Positions 11,835 through 23,900 of a stretch of DNA of 64,000 nt are shown here, piece by piece. The notes below the pieces were generated by a model. It was not told the origin of the DNA. It searched no databases and saw only the letters and a list, made by a program, of their open reading frames with translations. This DNA is from Cutaneotrichosporon cavernicola (lineage: Eukaryota > Basidiomycota > Tremellomycetes > Trichosporonales > Trichosporonaceae). Where the stretch lies: the NCBI RefSeq assembly GCF_030864355.1, contig NC_083393.1, positions 434,001 to 498,000 on the forward strand, written 5' to 3'. A program made the position numbers and the translations under genes. Numbering within the stretch: the first letter of the stretch is position 1; the number at the start of each line of letters is the position of its first letter.

Positions 11835-13425
11835 CTACCTCACCTTCCGCCCCTGCACCCACATCCCTGTTCTGTTCCGGTCGTCGCCAACACACCACCA
11901 CCGCTCCACGGCCTCATGCCACCACTTCTCGTCATCCCCAAGGTCAAAGATGTCGAGCGACCCCACTGGGCCGTCCTGCACGAGCGTGACTGCCATCAGT
12001 CTCCTCCTTGGGTAGGTGGGCTTACTCTGCTGTGCGTCGAATGGCGCGCCGACTTTGAACGTTCCCGCCAGTCCGAGAGCGTCCCGTCCTCCTGCCGTGG
12101 CGAGGTACAAGCTCTCCTTCCAGTCGACGTGGAGGTTCCCTTCCTCCTCCTTACCTGGCTGGGAAGAACCTTCTCGACGCGCCCCCTCGCGCAGCCTCGC
12201 AACCAGCACCGCATTCCGCATAGCTACCTGGATGGGGAGCGCGTACCCTCCCGCAATGTCACTTCCGAGCCCAACCTTGACTCCCGCATCGAGCGCCCTT
12301 CCATCAGCCCACTTCACACAAGCCCTCACTCGCGGAGGGGGAACGCCGCGTCCGAGAAATACGCGTTGCTCAGCGGACAGTGCGCAACCGTCACCCCACG
12401 TTCCTTGACCAGATCCACGAGGTCGCGCGAGAGGGCCGTTACGTGCGCCTGTACCGTGTGCGGCGTTAGAAGGCCAGCGCCGTCGAAGACGTCTTCGTCT
12501 GCACGCCCTCGAGTTAATTGCACCCACGCCATTTGGTCGCGGCTCTCGCACATGTGGCTCTGGATCATTAGGTTGCGTTCCTTCGCGAGACGGCCGAGAG
12601 AGGAGAGGAGCTCGTCGCTGCAGACGGGGACAAAGCGGGGCGTGAGGACGGGTTGGACGAGGCGTTCGTGTGGGGGGAAAGTTGAGGTGAGGGCCTCCAT
12701 GCTGTCTAGGAAAGCGGTAGTGTTGGTGAGGGCCTCCGCCAGTGAGGACTCGCCGTAGGTTGGGCGCTGGGGTTAGCGATAATCCCGTAAAAGGCGGGAG
12801 GCTGAATGCCTGTCAATTATGAGAGGGCGGGCCGGGGAGAGGGGGGGGGGGGGGGGGGGGGAAGAGGACAGAGCCGGTAGAAGGAGTAGAAGGAGTAGAA
12901 GGAGCAGACGCACCGGACTCATATCCATCGACAGCTTCCCTACGAACCCCCTAATCCCGGCCTCCTGACACGCCCTCGCCAACTCCAAGTTAGCAGCCAA
13001 CCCCACCGTGCCAAAGAACAACACCGCCCCCGTGCCAGCCTCGATCAACCTCTCCACGAGTCGCGTATACAGTCTTTTTGCAAGCTCGGGATCAGAATCG
13101 ACCCGCTCCTCCGCGGGGTAAGTGTACGTGTCGAGCCATTCCATGAGCGGCAAGTCCAACCCCATCCCGGCATTGAGGTACTGCGGTGAGTGGAGGTGCA
13201 AGTCGGCGAAAGGGGGGAGGAGAAAGGCGGTTCCCAGTGACGTGGCCTGATCAAGGTGAGGCGCGAGGGAGGCGGGTAGGATGGAGGTGATTACTCCATG
13301 CGAGTCCAGCTCTGAGGTTAGACTGAGGCGGACGGGCGCACCATACCGATCACATGGTCCCGCCGGATGCGGAGGGCTCCGAGCGAAGGCGTGTCGACCA
13401 GCGTTACGCGGAAGGCTTGCATCAT
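11835..13425 (-). CDS. GUD1: Guanine deaminase (guanine aminohydrolase)
   Basis: Five exons (13425-13347, 13311-12914, 12766-12330, 12297-12026, 11989-11835) join to 446 residues, normal for the family. It converts guanine to xanthine and ammonia in purine salvage. The amidohydrolase metal site is visible: FADLHLHSPQY carries the HxH ligands, MIQSHMCES the next His, VAHCPLSNAYF the following His, and VGLGSDIAGG the catalytic metal-binding Asp.

Introns are 35, 147, 32 and 36 nt. Removing the 32-nt intron at 12329-12298 is needed to join FPLRE to ALDAGVKVGLGSD. Intron 2 contains a run of 21 G on the plus strand (12841-12861), which is poly-C in the transcript. The start has two adjacent ATG codons. 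Confidence 0.93.
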
Positions 13426-14350
13426 AAATTAGAGAGAAGAGGTGGATGGAGAAGGGGGATGTTGAGGTTAGTTTGATGGTGACGTCGTCAGATTGTCAGA
13501 AGGATGGCCATCCGCGGCCATGTCCGATCGGCTGCTCGTATCGGCCAACGATCCCTTGACGGCCGAGTCCACGGTCCGAAACAGAGTCGTCGTTATTAAT
13601 AGGCTTCCTGCCCGCGTCCGACCAACGCCTGGCAAGGACAGGGAAGAAGGCATGCACGACTCGGGACCAGGGTTGCTGGATTGCTGGATCGCAGGATCGC
13701 AGGGATGGCGTTAGGGGGCGACGCATCCTTGATACCCTGCAGCGCGTCGAACTGCGCAGAAATGTAAGGCGATCAGAGTATTTTCGAATGCGGGGTTCGA
13801 ATGCGCAAAGGCGAGCTCGACGCCGAGATCGGAACGGACGTCCGAGATTCGAAAAGCTGGTGCATTCACATGTTGCTGGTGGGCGATATTGCCGATGATT
13901 CTTTGGGGGTAGGGACCGGAGGGGGAGCAATTCCAGTTGACAGGTGCCACACTTGGCCATCACCCCTGATGCGATGAACGGAGGGGCCAAACTCCATCCA
14001 ACTTTTCCGTGCGGCGGTCGGTATAGCACTGGTCACTCTGTGTTAAGTCCAAACAAAGTCCTGGGTTGCACGCAGTGTTAGTAATGTCGAGCCATGTTCT
14101 AGACCGACCACTTGCATCAGATAAATGCTAGGAATTACGGGGGCTCAACTACGGTAGAAAGAGACACTGAGCCTGGAGGACGCCTATCGCAGGGCAGTGA
14201 TCTTCTGCGACAAACTTGAGGAGAGGAGGAGGAGGGTGGTGGTGATATGTGATGCAAGAGTGGCACACAATTACAGGCTAGCTAGTAGGAAGGGATGCGG
14301 GGGGGAATGCCGCAGGGATATGTGAGAGGAAACCCGTTCCTGCCCACCGT
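13426..14350. other. Intergenic between guanine deaminase and PMA1
   Basis: 925 bases upstream of guanine deaminase and downstream of the ATPase stop. A 177-codon minus-strand frame at 13496-14029 has no family resemblance. The ~100 bases next to PMA1 contain GGAGGAGG repeats (14220-14240). No RNA gene was seen. Confidence 0.5.
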
Positions 14351-17300
14351 TTAGTGGCGCGAGGAAGCGCGAGCAAGCGCAGCACCCGACTGCTGGGCCT
14401 GGATCGACCCGAAGCGGCCGAGCTCGTTCTTCGACATGTGGACCTTGGCACCACCCTTGAGGGCGCGCCCGGCACGGCCGAGGAACGAAGTGCGGTTCGA
14501 GTAGAGCGACTCGTGGCGCGAGGCCGAGCGGACAAGGCGCTCGCCGTTCTCGTCGACGGCGGGCTCGGCAGAGCGGTGCTTGCGGCGCTGGAGGGCGGCG
14601 ATGACGGTCCTCTGCATGATGAACTTGATGAGGTCGAGAGGAATGTACCAGATGATGTTCCAGACCCAGACAATGCCGATCCAGCCGCCCGTAACACCCT
14701 TGACGTGGGTGAAGCCCCAGTTGCCGTAGACAGCGATGATGGTCGCGATGAGCTGAGCAATGCAGAAAGCGACCATGAGGGCAACCGAAGGACGCTCAGT
14801 CCATGAGGGGCCGTGCGAACGGGTGACGAAGATGAGAGCCTGCGAGATGATGGCGACCTGGAGGTAGATGGTCATGTGAGCGTGGGGGTCGTTGCCCTTG
14901 TAGGGAGGGACACCGAACTTGTCCTCGAAGAAGGTGGTCTCGTGCATGATAGCGTAGAGGGCAATGGTCGAGACCGCGAGGTAGAGACCGTAAGCAATGC
15001 CGTACGAGAAGACCTCAACAAGGTCCCACGAGTCGGGGGTGGTCGAGGGAAGGACACGGTCGAGGGAGAGAGTCATAATGGTACCGTCGTTGAGGATAGC
15101 AATGATAAGAACCATGAACGGAGGGAAGTCGTAACGCCAGATGAAGAGCATGAGAGCGAAGCCGACAACGATACGGATGGTAACCGAGCAGGCGTAGACG
15201 GCGTAGTTGCGCATACGCTGGAAGATGACACGAGAGCCGTAGATAGCGTGAACAATGGTGGAGAGACCGGGCTCGGTAAGGACAATGTCGGCAGCGCCAC
15301 GGGCAGCGTCGGTGGCACCCTCAACGGCAATACCGACGTTGGCACGCGACAGAGCAGGGGCGTCGTTGGCACCGTCACCAGTCATGGCGCAGAGGTGGCC
15401 AAGAGCCTGGATACGCTTGACAATCTCGAACTTGTGCTCGGGGAAGACACCGGCGAAGCCATCGGCGTCCATGATCATCTCGTCGAGGTTGGCGTGCTTG
15501 GAACCGGGCTCGGGGCCGTCCTTGAGAACCTTGGCGGGGTACATGTGGTCACCGAGACCAAGACGGCGGCCAGTCTCCTTGGCAATGGCGAGCTGGTCAC
15601 CAGTAACCATCTTAACCTGAACACCGAGAGCCTGAGCGTCGTCAATGGTCTTCTTGGTGTCCGAGCGAGGGGGGTCGAAGATCGAGAGGAGACCAACGAG
15701 CTCGAAGCCGTTGCCGGGCGAGTCGGCGGTGTTCCCGACGACGTCCTCGAAGGCGACAGCGAGAGCACGGAGACCACGGCGAGCGAACTCCTCAACGTCG
15801 GCCTCGAGCTGGTCCTCGACGGCGCTGGTCTTGTTGCGCGAGCAGAGGTCGATGATGGTACCAGTCATACCCTTGGTAGCGCGCTTGAGCTTGCCGCCGT
15901 CCATGTTGTCACGGTAGGTAATCTCAGTGCGCTTGTCGACGGGGTTGAAGGGCTTGAAGTCAAGGAGCTCAATGCCCTCACGAGCAAGCTTGGGGTCGGT
16001 GAGAGTGCCAACAACACAGCCGTCAATGGCGTCCTGGTTCTCGGTACGCGAGCAGTAGGCAGCGAGGAGGCAGACACCCTCAACGTCCCAGTGCGAGTAG
16101 CACTTGACGTTCTCCTTGTCGATGGTGAGCTTGTTGGTGGTGAGGGTACCAGTCTTGTCCGAGCAGAGGATGGTGACACCAGCAAGCTCCTCAATGGCAG
16201 TGATACGGGTAACAATGGCCTTGTGCTTGGCGAGCTGCTGGGCGCCAACAGCGAGGGTGACTGACAGGACGGTAGGCATCGCAATGGGGATACCACCGAT
16301 CAAGAGCACAAGAATGTTGTCGAGGCCGCGGCGGTACGGGTACCTGAACTTGGCGTACTGGACACAGATCTCGAGGATGATGAAGAGACCAATCGAGCAC
16401 AGGCAGAACGAACCGATGCGAGCAAGAACCATCTGGAGGTGACCGACCTGGTCGTTGTCCTGGCCGACAAGAGTAGCGGCACGGCCGAAGAAGGTGTTGG
16501 GACCGGTGGAGATGACAATACCCTCAACCTCACCCTGCTTGCAGGTAGAGCCAGAGAAGCACTCGTCACCCTCCTCCTTGCCGACGGGGAGCGACTCGCC
16601 GGTAAGGGCAGCCTGGTCCATGGAAACATCAATGGCCTCAGTGAGACGGCAGTCGGCGGGGCAGATGTCACCGTGCTTGAACGAGATGAGGTCACCGGGG
16701 ACGAGGTCGGCAGAGTCGATCTCCTTCCAGTTACCGTCACGCTTGACCTTGGCCTTGGGGGCGAGAGACTCCATGAGCGCCTTGACGGCGTTACCGGCGT
16801 TGCGCTCCTCAACGAAACCAATAGTCGAGTTAATCAGGAGGAGAAGAACGATACCGACGAAGTCGGGCCAGTCAGGAGGAGTGCCACCACCGTTCGAGAG
16901 AGCGATGGCGACAAGGGCAGCGCCCTCCATGACCCACGAGAGGGGGTTCCACATGAACGAGAGGAACTGGAGGATGGCACTGTTGGCGGTGGTCAGCAAG
17001 GTTTCGACAGGAACAGGATAGGTGGGACCCTGAAATGCCTGAACTCACGACTGCTTCTTCTCGACGAGCTTGTTGGGGCCGAAAATCGCAATGCGGCTCT
17101 CGGCCTCGGCGGAGGTGAGACCCTTGTCATCGCACTGGAGGAGCTGGAAAACCTCCTCCATGACAATGTGCTCAATGTCGACCTTGTCCTTGTCGTAAAG
17201 GTCGGCGGCGGTGAACGAGATCTAGGAACTGTCAGCCAGGGTCCATAACTGACAAGCCAAAATGTGCAGGCACACAACCCCAGCCAAGACAAAACCCTCG

Positions 17301-17986
17301 CTTATCACACGCGCCACACTCTCATGTGATCACGAGGTTATGACAGCAAGGTGGCCAGATATCTTGGCCATGCCCCGTCCTGCCCTGCCATCTCCTCCCC
17401 CACTCTGCTAACCTCCACTTCTCGTTCCATTCACTCACAGTGTTCATGTCCACCTTGGCGTGCTTGTCGCCCTCCGTCTTGTGGCCCATGTCGTCATAGT
17501 TGCGCTTGCGCTCCGCGTCTGAAAATAGTCAGCATGACGAGCGTTGTGACTGTCGAAGAGATCGCAGTTGGAGTAACATTTAGGGTGTGGGAAGTGCCGG
17601 ATGGATCGATCTCGGGATGATCCACACAGCCTGTCCCTCCCCAACGTCCGCACGTTCTACTCACCGGCGGGGGGGGTTCCTGCAGCCGCGGGGGCGGGGA
17701 GCGAGGACTCCCTGAACAGTCAGCAAGGATGCAACGATGAAGAAGGATTGAACGAGTTGCTATGACCAAGCTGCAGACAATGGTGAGGCAAGCACCTTAC
17801 GACCATGTTTGGAGAGTCTGTCTGATGTTTTGTGGACGGCTCTTGATTACCAGGGGGGATAGCCCCTGAGCTCCACCAGCCAGCCATTGCAAACATTGTT
17901 GGCCGCGAGTGGGTTGGAGAGCAAATAGATGGATGTACTCACTTCACGGGAACCTCCTCCGGGGTGTGCTTCTCGTTCTCGGACAT
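14351..17986 (-). CDS. PMA1: Plasma-membrane H+-ATPase (P-type, PMA1)
   Basis: Five exons (17986-17943, 17711-17665, 17518-17439, 17221-17049, 16979-14351) join to 990 residues, the usual length. The first four exons are short and encode the acidic cytoplasmic N-terminus. The last is one 2.6-kb exon.

P-type signatures are clear: actuator LTGESLPVGK, phosphorylation site CSDKTGTLTTNKL, nucleotide-domain GMTGT, and hinge TGDGANDAPALSRA. Hydrophobic helices at the start of exon 5 and in the C-terminal third give the ten-helix topology. The enzyme pumps protons out of the cell and drives secondary uptake. The C-terminal tail (SGAALARASSRH) is the autoinhibitory region that is phosphoregulated in yeast Pma1. 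Introns are 231, 146, 217 and 69 nt. Strong codon bias (GC-ending codons) fits very high expression and creates long antisense frames. Confidence 0.96.
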
Positions 17987-20900
17987 GGCGGTCGAGTCGA
18001 CGAGGAAGGGGGGGTAGAGAGAGAGAGAGAGGAGGGAGAGGGAGGATGAGGAACTGAATGTGGTGGTGGGTGGATTTATCTAAATACGGCAGATGCCCAG
18101 TGGGGATGCCTGTGATTGGATGGGTTGGATGAAAAAGGGCAAAGGGTAAAAGAGGTAGGGGTTCAGAGTTGGGGTGGGGTGGGCGAGGCTTGTTTGGGTT
18201 GGACCGGGTACGGTAGCTCTTTGGTCGGCTACGTCAACCAAGGGGTTACGGTACGATATGTGGTCTGCGCTTGTGCTTGCGCTCGCGCTCGCTCTCGCAC
18301 AGGTAGGTGCGGTGGAACTATAGAGGGGAAGAAAAGAGGAAGAGTGTGCTTTCGTGCGATGTCGGATGCACGGACTGCCTGCACAAGAAAAAAAAAGGAG
18401 ATTAGGGCAAAGCCAGTGTGGGTTTGAAAACGAGTAGGACTAGGAGGGAGGAGGGAGTAGGAGAAGGGGGGGAAGGAAGCAAGTGAGACGAGAAGGTTCG
18501 TGCGTTTGTTGGTCTTAAAGCAAAAGTGGGCACGGGGTCACATTACTTTCACCAAACCAACAACCACTATAGTCTCAGGGTCACGCTGACTCGGATGAGG
18601 TGTTTGAGTGGCCACTCTCTTTCCTACTCCTAACCCATCACATCACAACATCCACACCTCCCAACCTCCCGCATACGTGGGTGGGACGAGGGGGGTTACG
18701 GGGGGGGGGGGTTTGCATGCATTCAAATCACGGATGATACTCAGCACTGATGCGCGGCCGGTTCATGATCTGACCTATCATTGGCCAGGTGACCCTCACT
18801 CCCATCCCTAGCCCTCTTTCATAACTGTATCCGCAACCCCCAACGTCTAACAATGGGGGGGGCTGGTTGAACAGGACCGCAACTGCCCATTCCACTGAAC
18901 CAACTAGGGTCCAATCCAATCCAAGTCGACACGGGGCAATGGCCAAGGATTGCAAAGCCATAGGGTCGGATGCGAGGCTGACGACATCTACCTCCGGTCC
19001 GTTGCATCCTCCTAATCTGCCTTGTACCTGGCGCCTGGCGCCTTGTGCATTGGGGAGAGACGAGTGGGGAGTGGGCGTTTGCCTTGGGCCAACGAGCGCT
19101 CGGGGGTAGTTTGAAGCTCGGACCTCATACCCCGCTCAGCCATTGCCCATCACATCCTCCACCCTTCCTCCTTCCTTCTGCAGCCGATACTATAGCTCAC
19201 GAGCAAGCTCTTGGAATCATCAGGGTTTCAAGATTCAAGTTGGGCCTGACAGTCGGCAAAGTTTGTGCCCTTGGCACCTAGCACCATAGTAAGGCCTTGA
19301 ATGCATCAGAGCAGAAGAGTAGGTAGAGTGGTAGATGGGGGGATCTGGGTAGCGTTGAACCAGAGCAGTTCCACTGGAGACGATGATGGAGGCGACGTGT
19401 GTCCGAATCAAGGCATTTGACATGTCAATGAGCTAAAGACATCAGACGTCATGCTAACCTAACACCCATCAGATCCTCGGAAACCTCGGTTCCCACTCCT
19501 CTGTTCCCTTCTGACACTACTCAGGAACTGGGACGTCACCTTGATGTCCATCCCATCAAAACCCTCTTGCAAGGTTGCAACCTGCAAGCCACTCCCCGAT
19601 GTAGAGGTGTCCCAGCTGAGTGCACAGGCTCTGCTCATCTGCTACACATTGCTCAAATGGTACTGTAGGGTCAGTGAACCGCGTCTTGTCACAACCCTCC
19701 ATCCGATAGGCTACCAACGGTCCCAATAACCAGTGCCAGCCGCCCACCAACCGCCCATGCCGCCCATCTGCGCCGCGCCGCGCGCCGCGCTTCTATCCTC
19801 ACAATCCCCTGGCCCCTGGCGATCTGGCGATTCGAAGCGCAGCCATGCAACGCCATTCTCCGACCTCGGTACCCCGATCCCGACCACGGACTGTGCTGTG
19901 CCTTGCGCCGTAAACCGCGTGCCCCAGGTCCGAAAAAGCTCTTCGCAAAAACCCGCGGCGGCAGCTTGTGCCAAACCGAGAAAATCAACTTCAGCAACAG
20001 AGCTAACCAAACTGTGATAGCGTGATTGCAGCCAGTAAAAATCTATCTGGAATGCCGACCGCGCTTGAGCTGCGCTGACCCTGGCCCGAGCCGAGCCTGC
20101 CGACGCTCGACCTGACTGTGCCTCGCTCCTCTCGCTTGAATGCCTCAGTGCCTCCATTCACACCGGAGCTCACGTTTTCATATTGCGTCCACCCCCATTG
20201 GGTAGAGGGGCTGGCTGCAACTGGCGCGGCACGCAGATGCCCACTCCTTATTGTATCAGTCCCGATGTAATTCAGTTTGGTGGCCGAGTGGGGGTGGACC
20301 TGGGCGCTCGATGTGGGCCGTGACTACCGTGGGGAACCGAACGGAATGGGGCACACTGGGGCACTTGGATCAGCGCTCGGGCTTCTAGGTCGTAACTCGT
20401 CGTTGTCGTGTGCACCATGCGACATTACTTGTCAACGCCGGCTTTTCCGTGCGTGTGCGAGTCCGGACACGGAGATACTTGGTGTTTGAAGACGCCCTAC
20501 AATCGATGCATGCGTATGCGTACAGTCCGACCCGGCCGTATGCGAGTCCGTTTGTAGACCGATCTCCGGAAGTACCGACAGGGTGACCGGAGATGGCGGT
20601 GGAGGTGGTGGTACAGACGAGGTGCGGGTTCAGGGTCATTTTCCCGGCCATCAGCCGAATGGGTCGTCAGGTCTTCAGGAACAAACCTATGAATGCCCTG
20701 TGTTGGTTTCATAACCCCTGAAACAGTACATGAGGGGGGAACTGATAACGACCATCAGCCATCAGGAAACCATTGCTACCCTGAGTACCTGAGTTACCGT
20801 CCATTCCCAACAAGTAACCCCACCAGTCCAGTATCGAGGCAAAACAAACATTCAACGTCGACGTTGGCGTTGACGTTCATACACGCTATCACAGCACACA

Positions 20901-23900
20901 TCATCATCCACGACGACGTCGACCGCGGTCCGCGGATGGAGCTCGGCCCGTCTTTTTTTCATGCAAATCAAATCAAATCAAAAAAAAATGTCTTGGCGCT
21001 TCGAGTTGGGGGCGCTGATGGCGCCATGAGCAACTAACTCTGTGCCCCCCCCCCCCCCCCCAGTAGCGAACCTTCCTAACTGAGTTATTGTGGCTGATAA
21101 TTCTGGTCTGATTGGACTGAATACCTGCCGATCCACACCCTAGCCAATGTCTCGGCCCTGCCCACCACATCCTCACCCAGAAAGGTGAGTAGGTCGCATG
21201 CCTAGCTAGCCCTTGGCATTAGCATACTAGCAGCCTGGCAACGTTTCCTCTGTCGGAGCGCCACTTCCGTTTGCCGATCCATCGTAATTCGGTCAAGATC
21301 GACATTCTTGCGTTCCTGCCCCTGGCACGTTGTGCAATGTGATGTTTCCATCTCCCAAGCTCCAATACAACCGACTGAAGCAGCCCCACATGGGACTTAG
21401 CCGCTGGGAGAAGGTGAAGAATGCTTGGCATTCAAAAGAGCGCTCTCTCACCGTTGGAACCATGCCAGGGTCCCGCTTCGCTCTGGGGTTCAAGTGGGGG
21501 ATGTGGGGGATGATGGGGACGTCTACTCTAAACGGGCGCTTGGAATGAACAAGAGCTTGCCAAGTCACGGCACGGCACAAAGTGCCAAGCACTCGACCGT
21601 TATTGCGTACTTACATTGCGTATCGGTGTGCTCCGAAAGACAAGCCAGGTGCTTTGACCCGCGAGCCAGTTTGTCACCGCCCACTTGTGGAAGTCACTAA
21701 TCACTCAGGGCCCGGCGTGGCCAACAGGCAAGAGATGGTGGCTTATGCCTGAGCCATTCAGTGCCCCAGTCGCCAATCTCGCCCTGTTGATCAATTGGTC
21801 AGTTGGCCGTTGGTGGAGCGGTGGACGCGGCTCCACTATTATCTGCAACAGGTCATGGTACAGTAGGTCATGCTCTGCGCGTCAGCTCGCGGCCGCCGCA
21901 GCACCCTATGGCCTCCTCTCCAGATTTCAAGATTGGCACCGAGTCATCATTCAGCCTCTTTGCTTGTTTGGGCCGCAAAGTATGCCACGTGTCGACATTG
22001 GCTGGTTACGGCAGAGAACCAGTTGCTGCCGTTCAGCCGTCCGTCACAAGTCGCAACACACGTGACTCCTTTGTCCACGCGCTGATCCCAAGGCACCTCA
22101 CTGGTCGTTGTACATCTCTGAAGCTGGCTGAGCCTGAAGTTGTAATTATCTGCCTCTCTGACAGAGCTCCGCACTGAGCGTCGCAGGCCCCGAGCATCAC
22201 CAAGGGCCCAACCCGCTCCGCCATCAGCTGACTTGCTGCGGTCGTCCCGTTTCAATGAGAGGCTGGTCAGCTGGTCTTGTTGAGGGTGGGGTGGGGGTTT
22301 GCTACGTCACGTCGCCAGGGAAAGGCACGAGCCGCGGCTCTCGTCGTCATGGTGCTCCTTGAATCTCATCATGCACATCACAATCGCATGCAATCGGCGA
22401 GGTCGGCGCGCTGATATGAATCGCTGATATGATAGTGGCACTTGGTCCGTATTTTCCGTCCCTTTGTGAGTATGCCCAACTTGACCTTGACAGTGATGAT
22501 GGGTTTGTCTGACGCTGAGCAGCGCCAGTGTTAGATGGTAAGTGCATTGCGACAAGCAGAGGAAGCCAAAGTTGTCTTATGCGAGATTGGCGATGGCTGA
22601 TAAGCAAGGACTGACAACTCACTCTTAAGGCGAGTATGGCGTATATTCACAGATTGTGCAGCGACACGAGACACGATGGATAGTCAGACAACGCAGTGGT
22701 ATGATCGGTGGTGCTCACCACAGCAAGGGCCTACGCGTGGTTGAGAGCCAAGTCGATCTCCCATGCCCCTACCGTGCTGTGCTCCGTCATGCAGAGTCGT
22801 ACTCGCGACTCGAGCGACCTACTTGTCGATAACTCGTTGGACAAGGAAACTAATCCGCAACTCGGCAACTCGACAGAAGAGTCCATCACCCTCTACGTCC
22901 AGGACCGACGATCACATCCGTGCACATGCCCTCAACCCCTTGTACCTCGTTTCCTCCTGCCCTTTGCTCGCTTCCCTGCAGAACAGACCACCGCTATCTG
23001 ATGATGTTTGCATCGGCTGTTCGAATCTCGGGACGGACCTCTCGGCATCTAAAGACACCGACCCACGACCCACGCACCTCAAGCCACCCCGGAGCCACCC
23101 AGGATACCCCTTGGCACAGACCGCCAACAACCAAAGCCCTACACAGGAACTAGGATTCGAGCGAAGAGAACAAGCACTCGGTGCCGTACACGCCCCTCTC
23201 TCTTAGCTCTTGGCGCCCCACCTCACCTCCTGGCCTCCTGACGGATGCGACCATGTATGCTGAGCCTCATTGTGCACCTTGAATGGGTCAGACAATGCCA
23301 CCCGCCACCTAGCCCATTCCCACATACCCTATTCTGCCAAGGTGGCACCGGCAGATCTGATCTGATTCGAAATGTGTCCATGCCAGCATCCAGCTGGTGA
23401 TTCGCGGGCACGGGCTTGGCGATCCACGCCACCGACGTGCTCCGACGCGAACGCCTCGTCTCAAGCGACGGAACGTCACGCGCCTCCGGGCCCCGGCAGT
23501 CTCCACCTCCTCAGCCGACTGGCCAAGGGCGCGACAAACCTTGCGGGAAACGACACGGCGCCCCCCGGCACCTCACGCCCCATTCCACCCTTCTAACCCT
23601 CTCAATCCCCTCTTCGGCCGGACATCCCCACATACCGTCGGCGATGCGGCGTTGCGCGGCGCGATACCGGGTATCGGTGGCCCCGTGGTGAACCGCCTAT
23701 CCCCGCCAGCGCCTATCTCCGGAGTATGGTTCTACATACCTGTTGTTCTCCGGTACTGTGGTGTCTACTGGACCCCTTCAAGCTTCGCCTGAGCCTCTCG
23801 CGCCATCCCAAAGCAATAGCCAGTCCCACAACTTGTCTCGGTTGAGTTCTCTCGGTTGGCCTCTCCCCATCGGTTGAACCATTCTGGGGTTCCTCACCAG

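Noticed and set aside
14813..16264. 483-codon plus-strand frame antisense to PMA1
   Set aside because: Acidic, repetitive composition arises from the GC3 codon bias of PMA1 read on the other strand; no domain.
20275..20350. tRNA-like A box (GTGGCCGAGTGG)
   Set aside because: No B box, no T arm and no pairing acceptor stem downstream.
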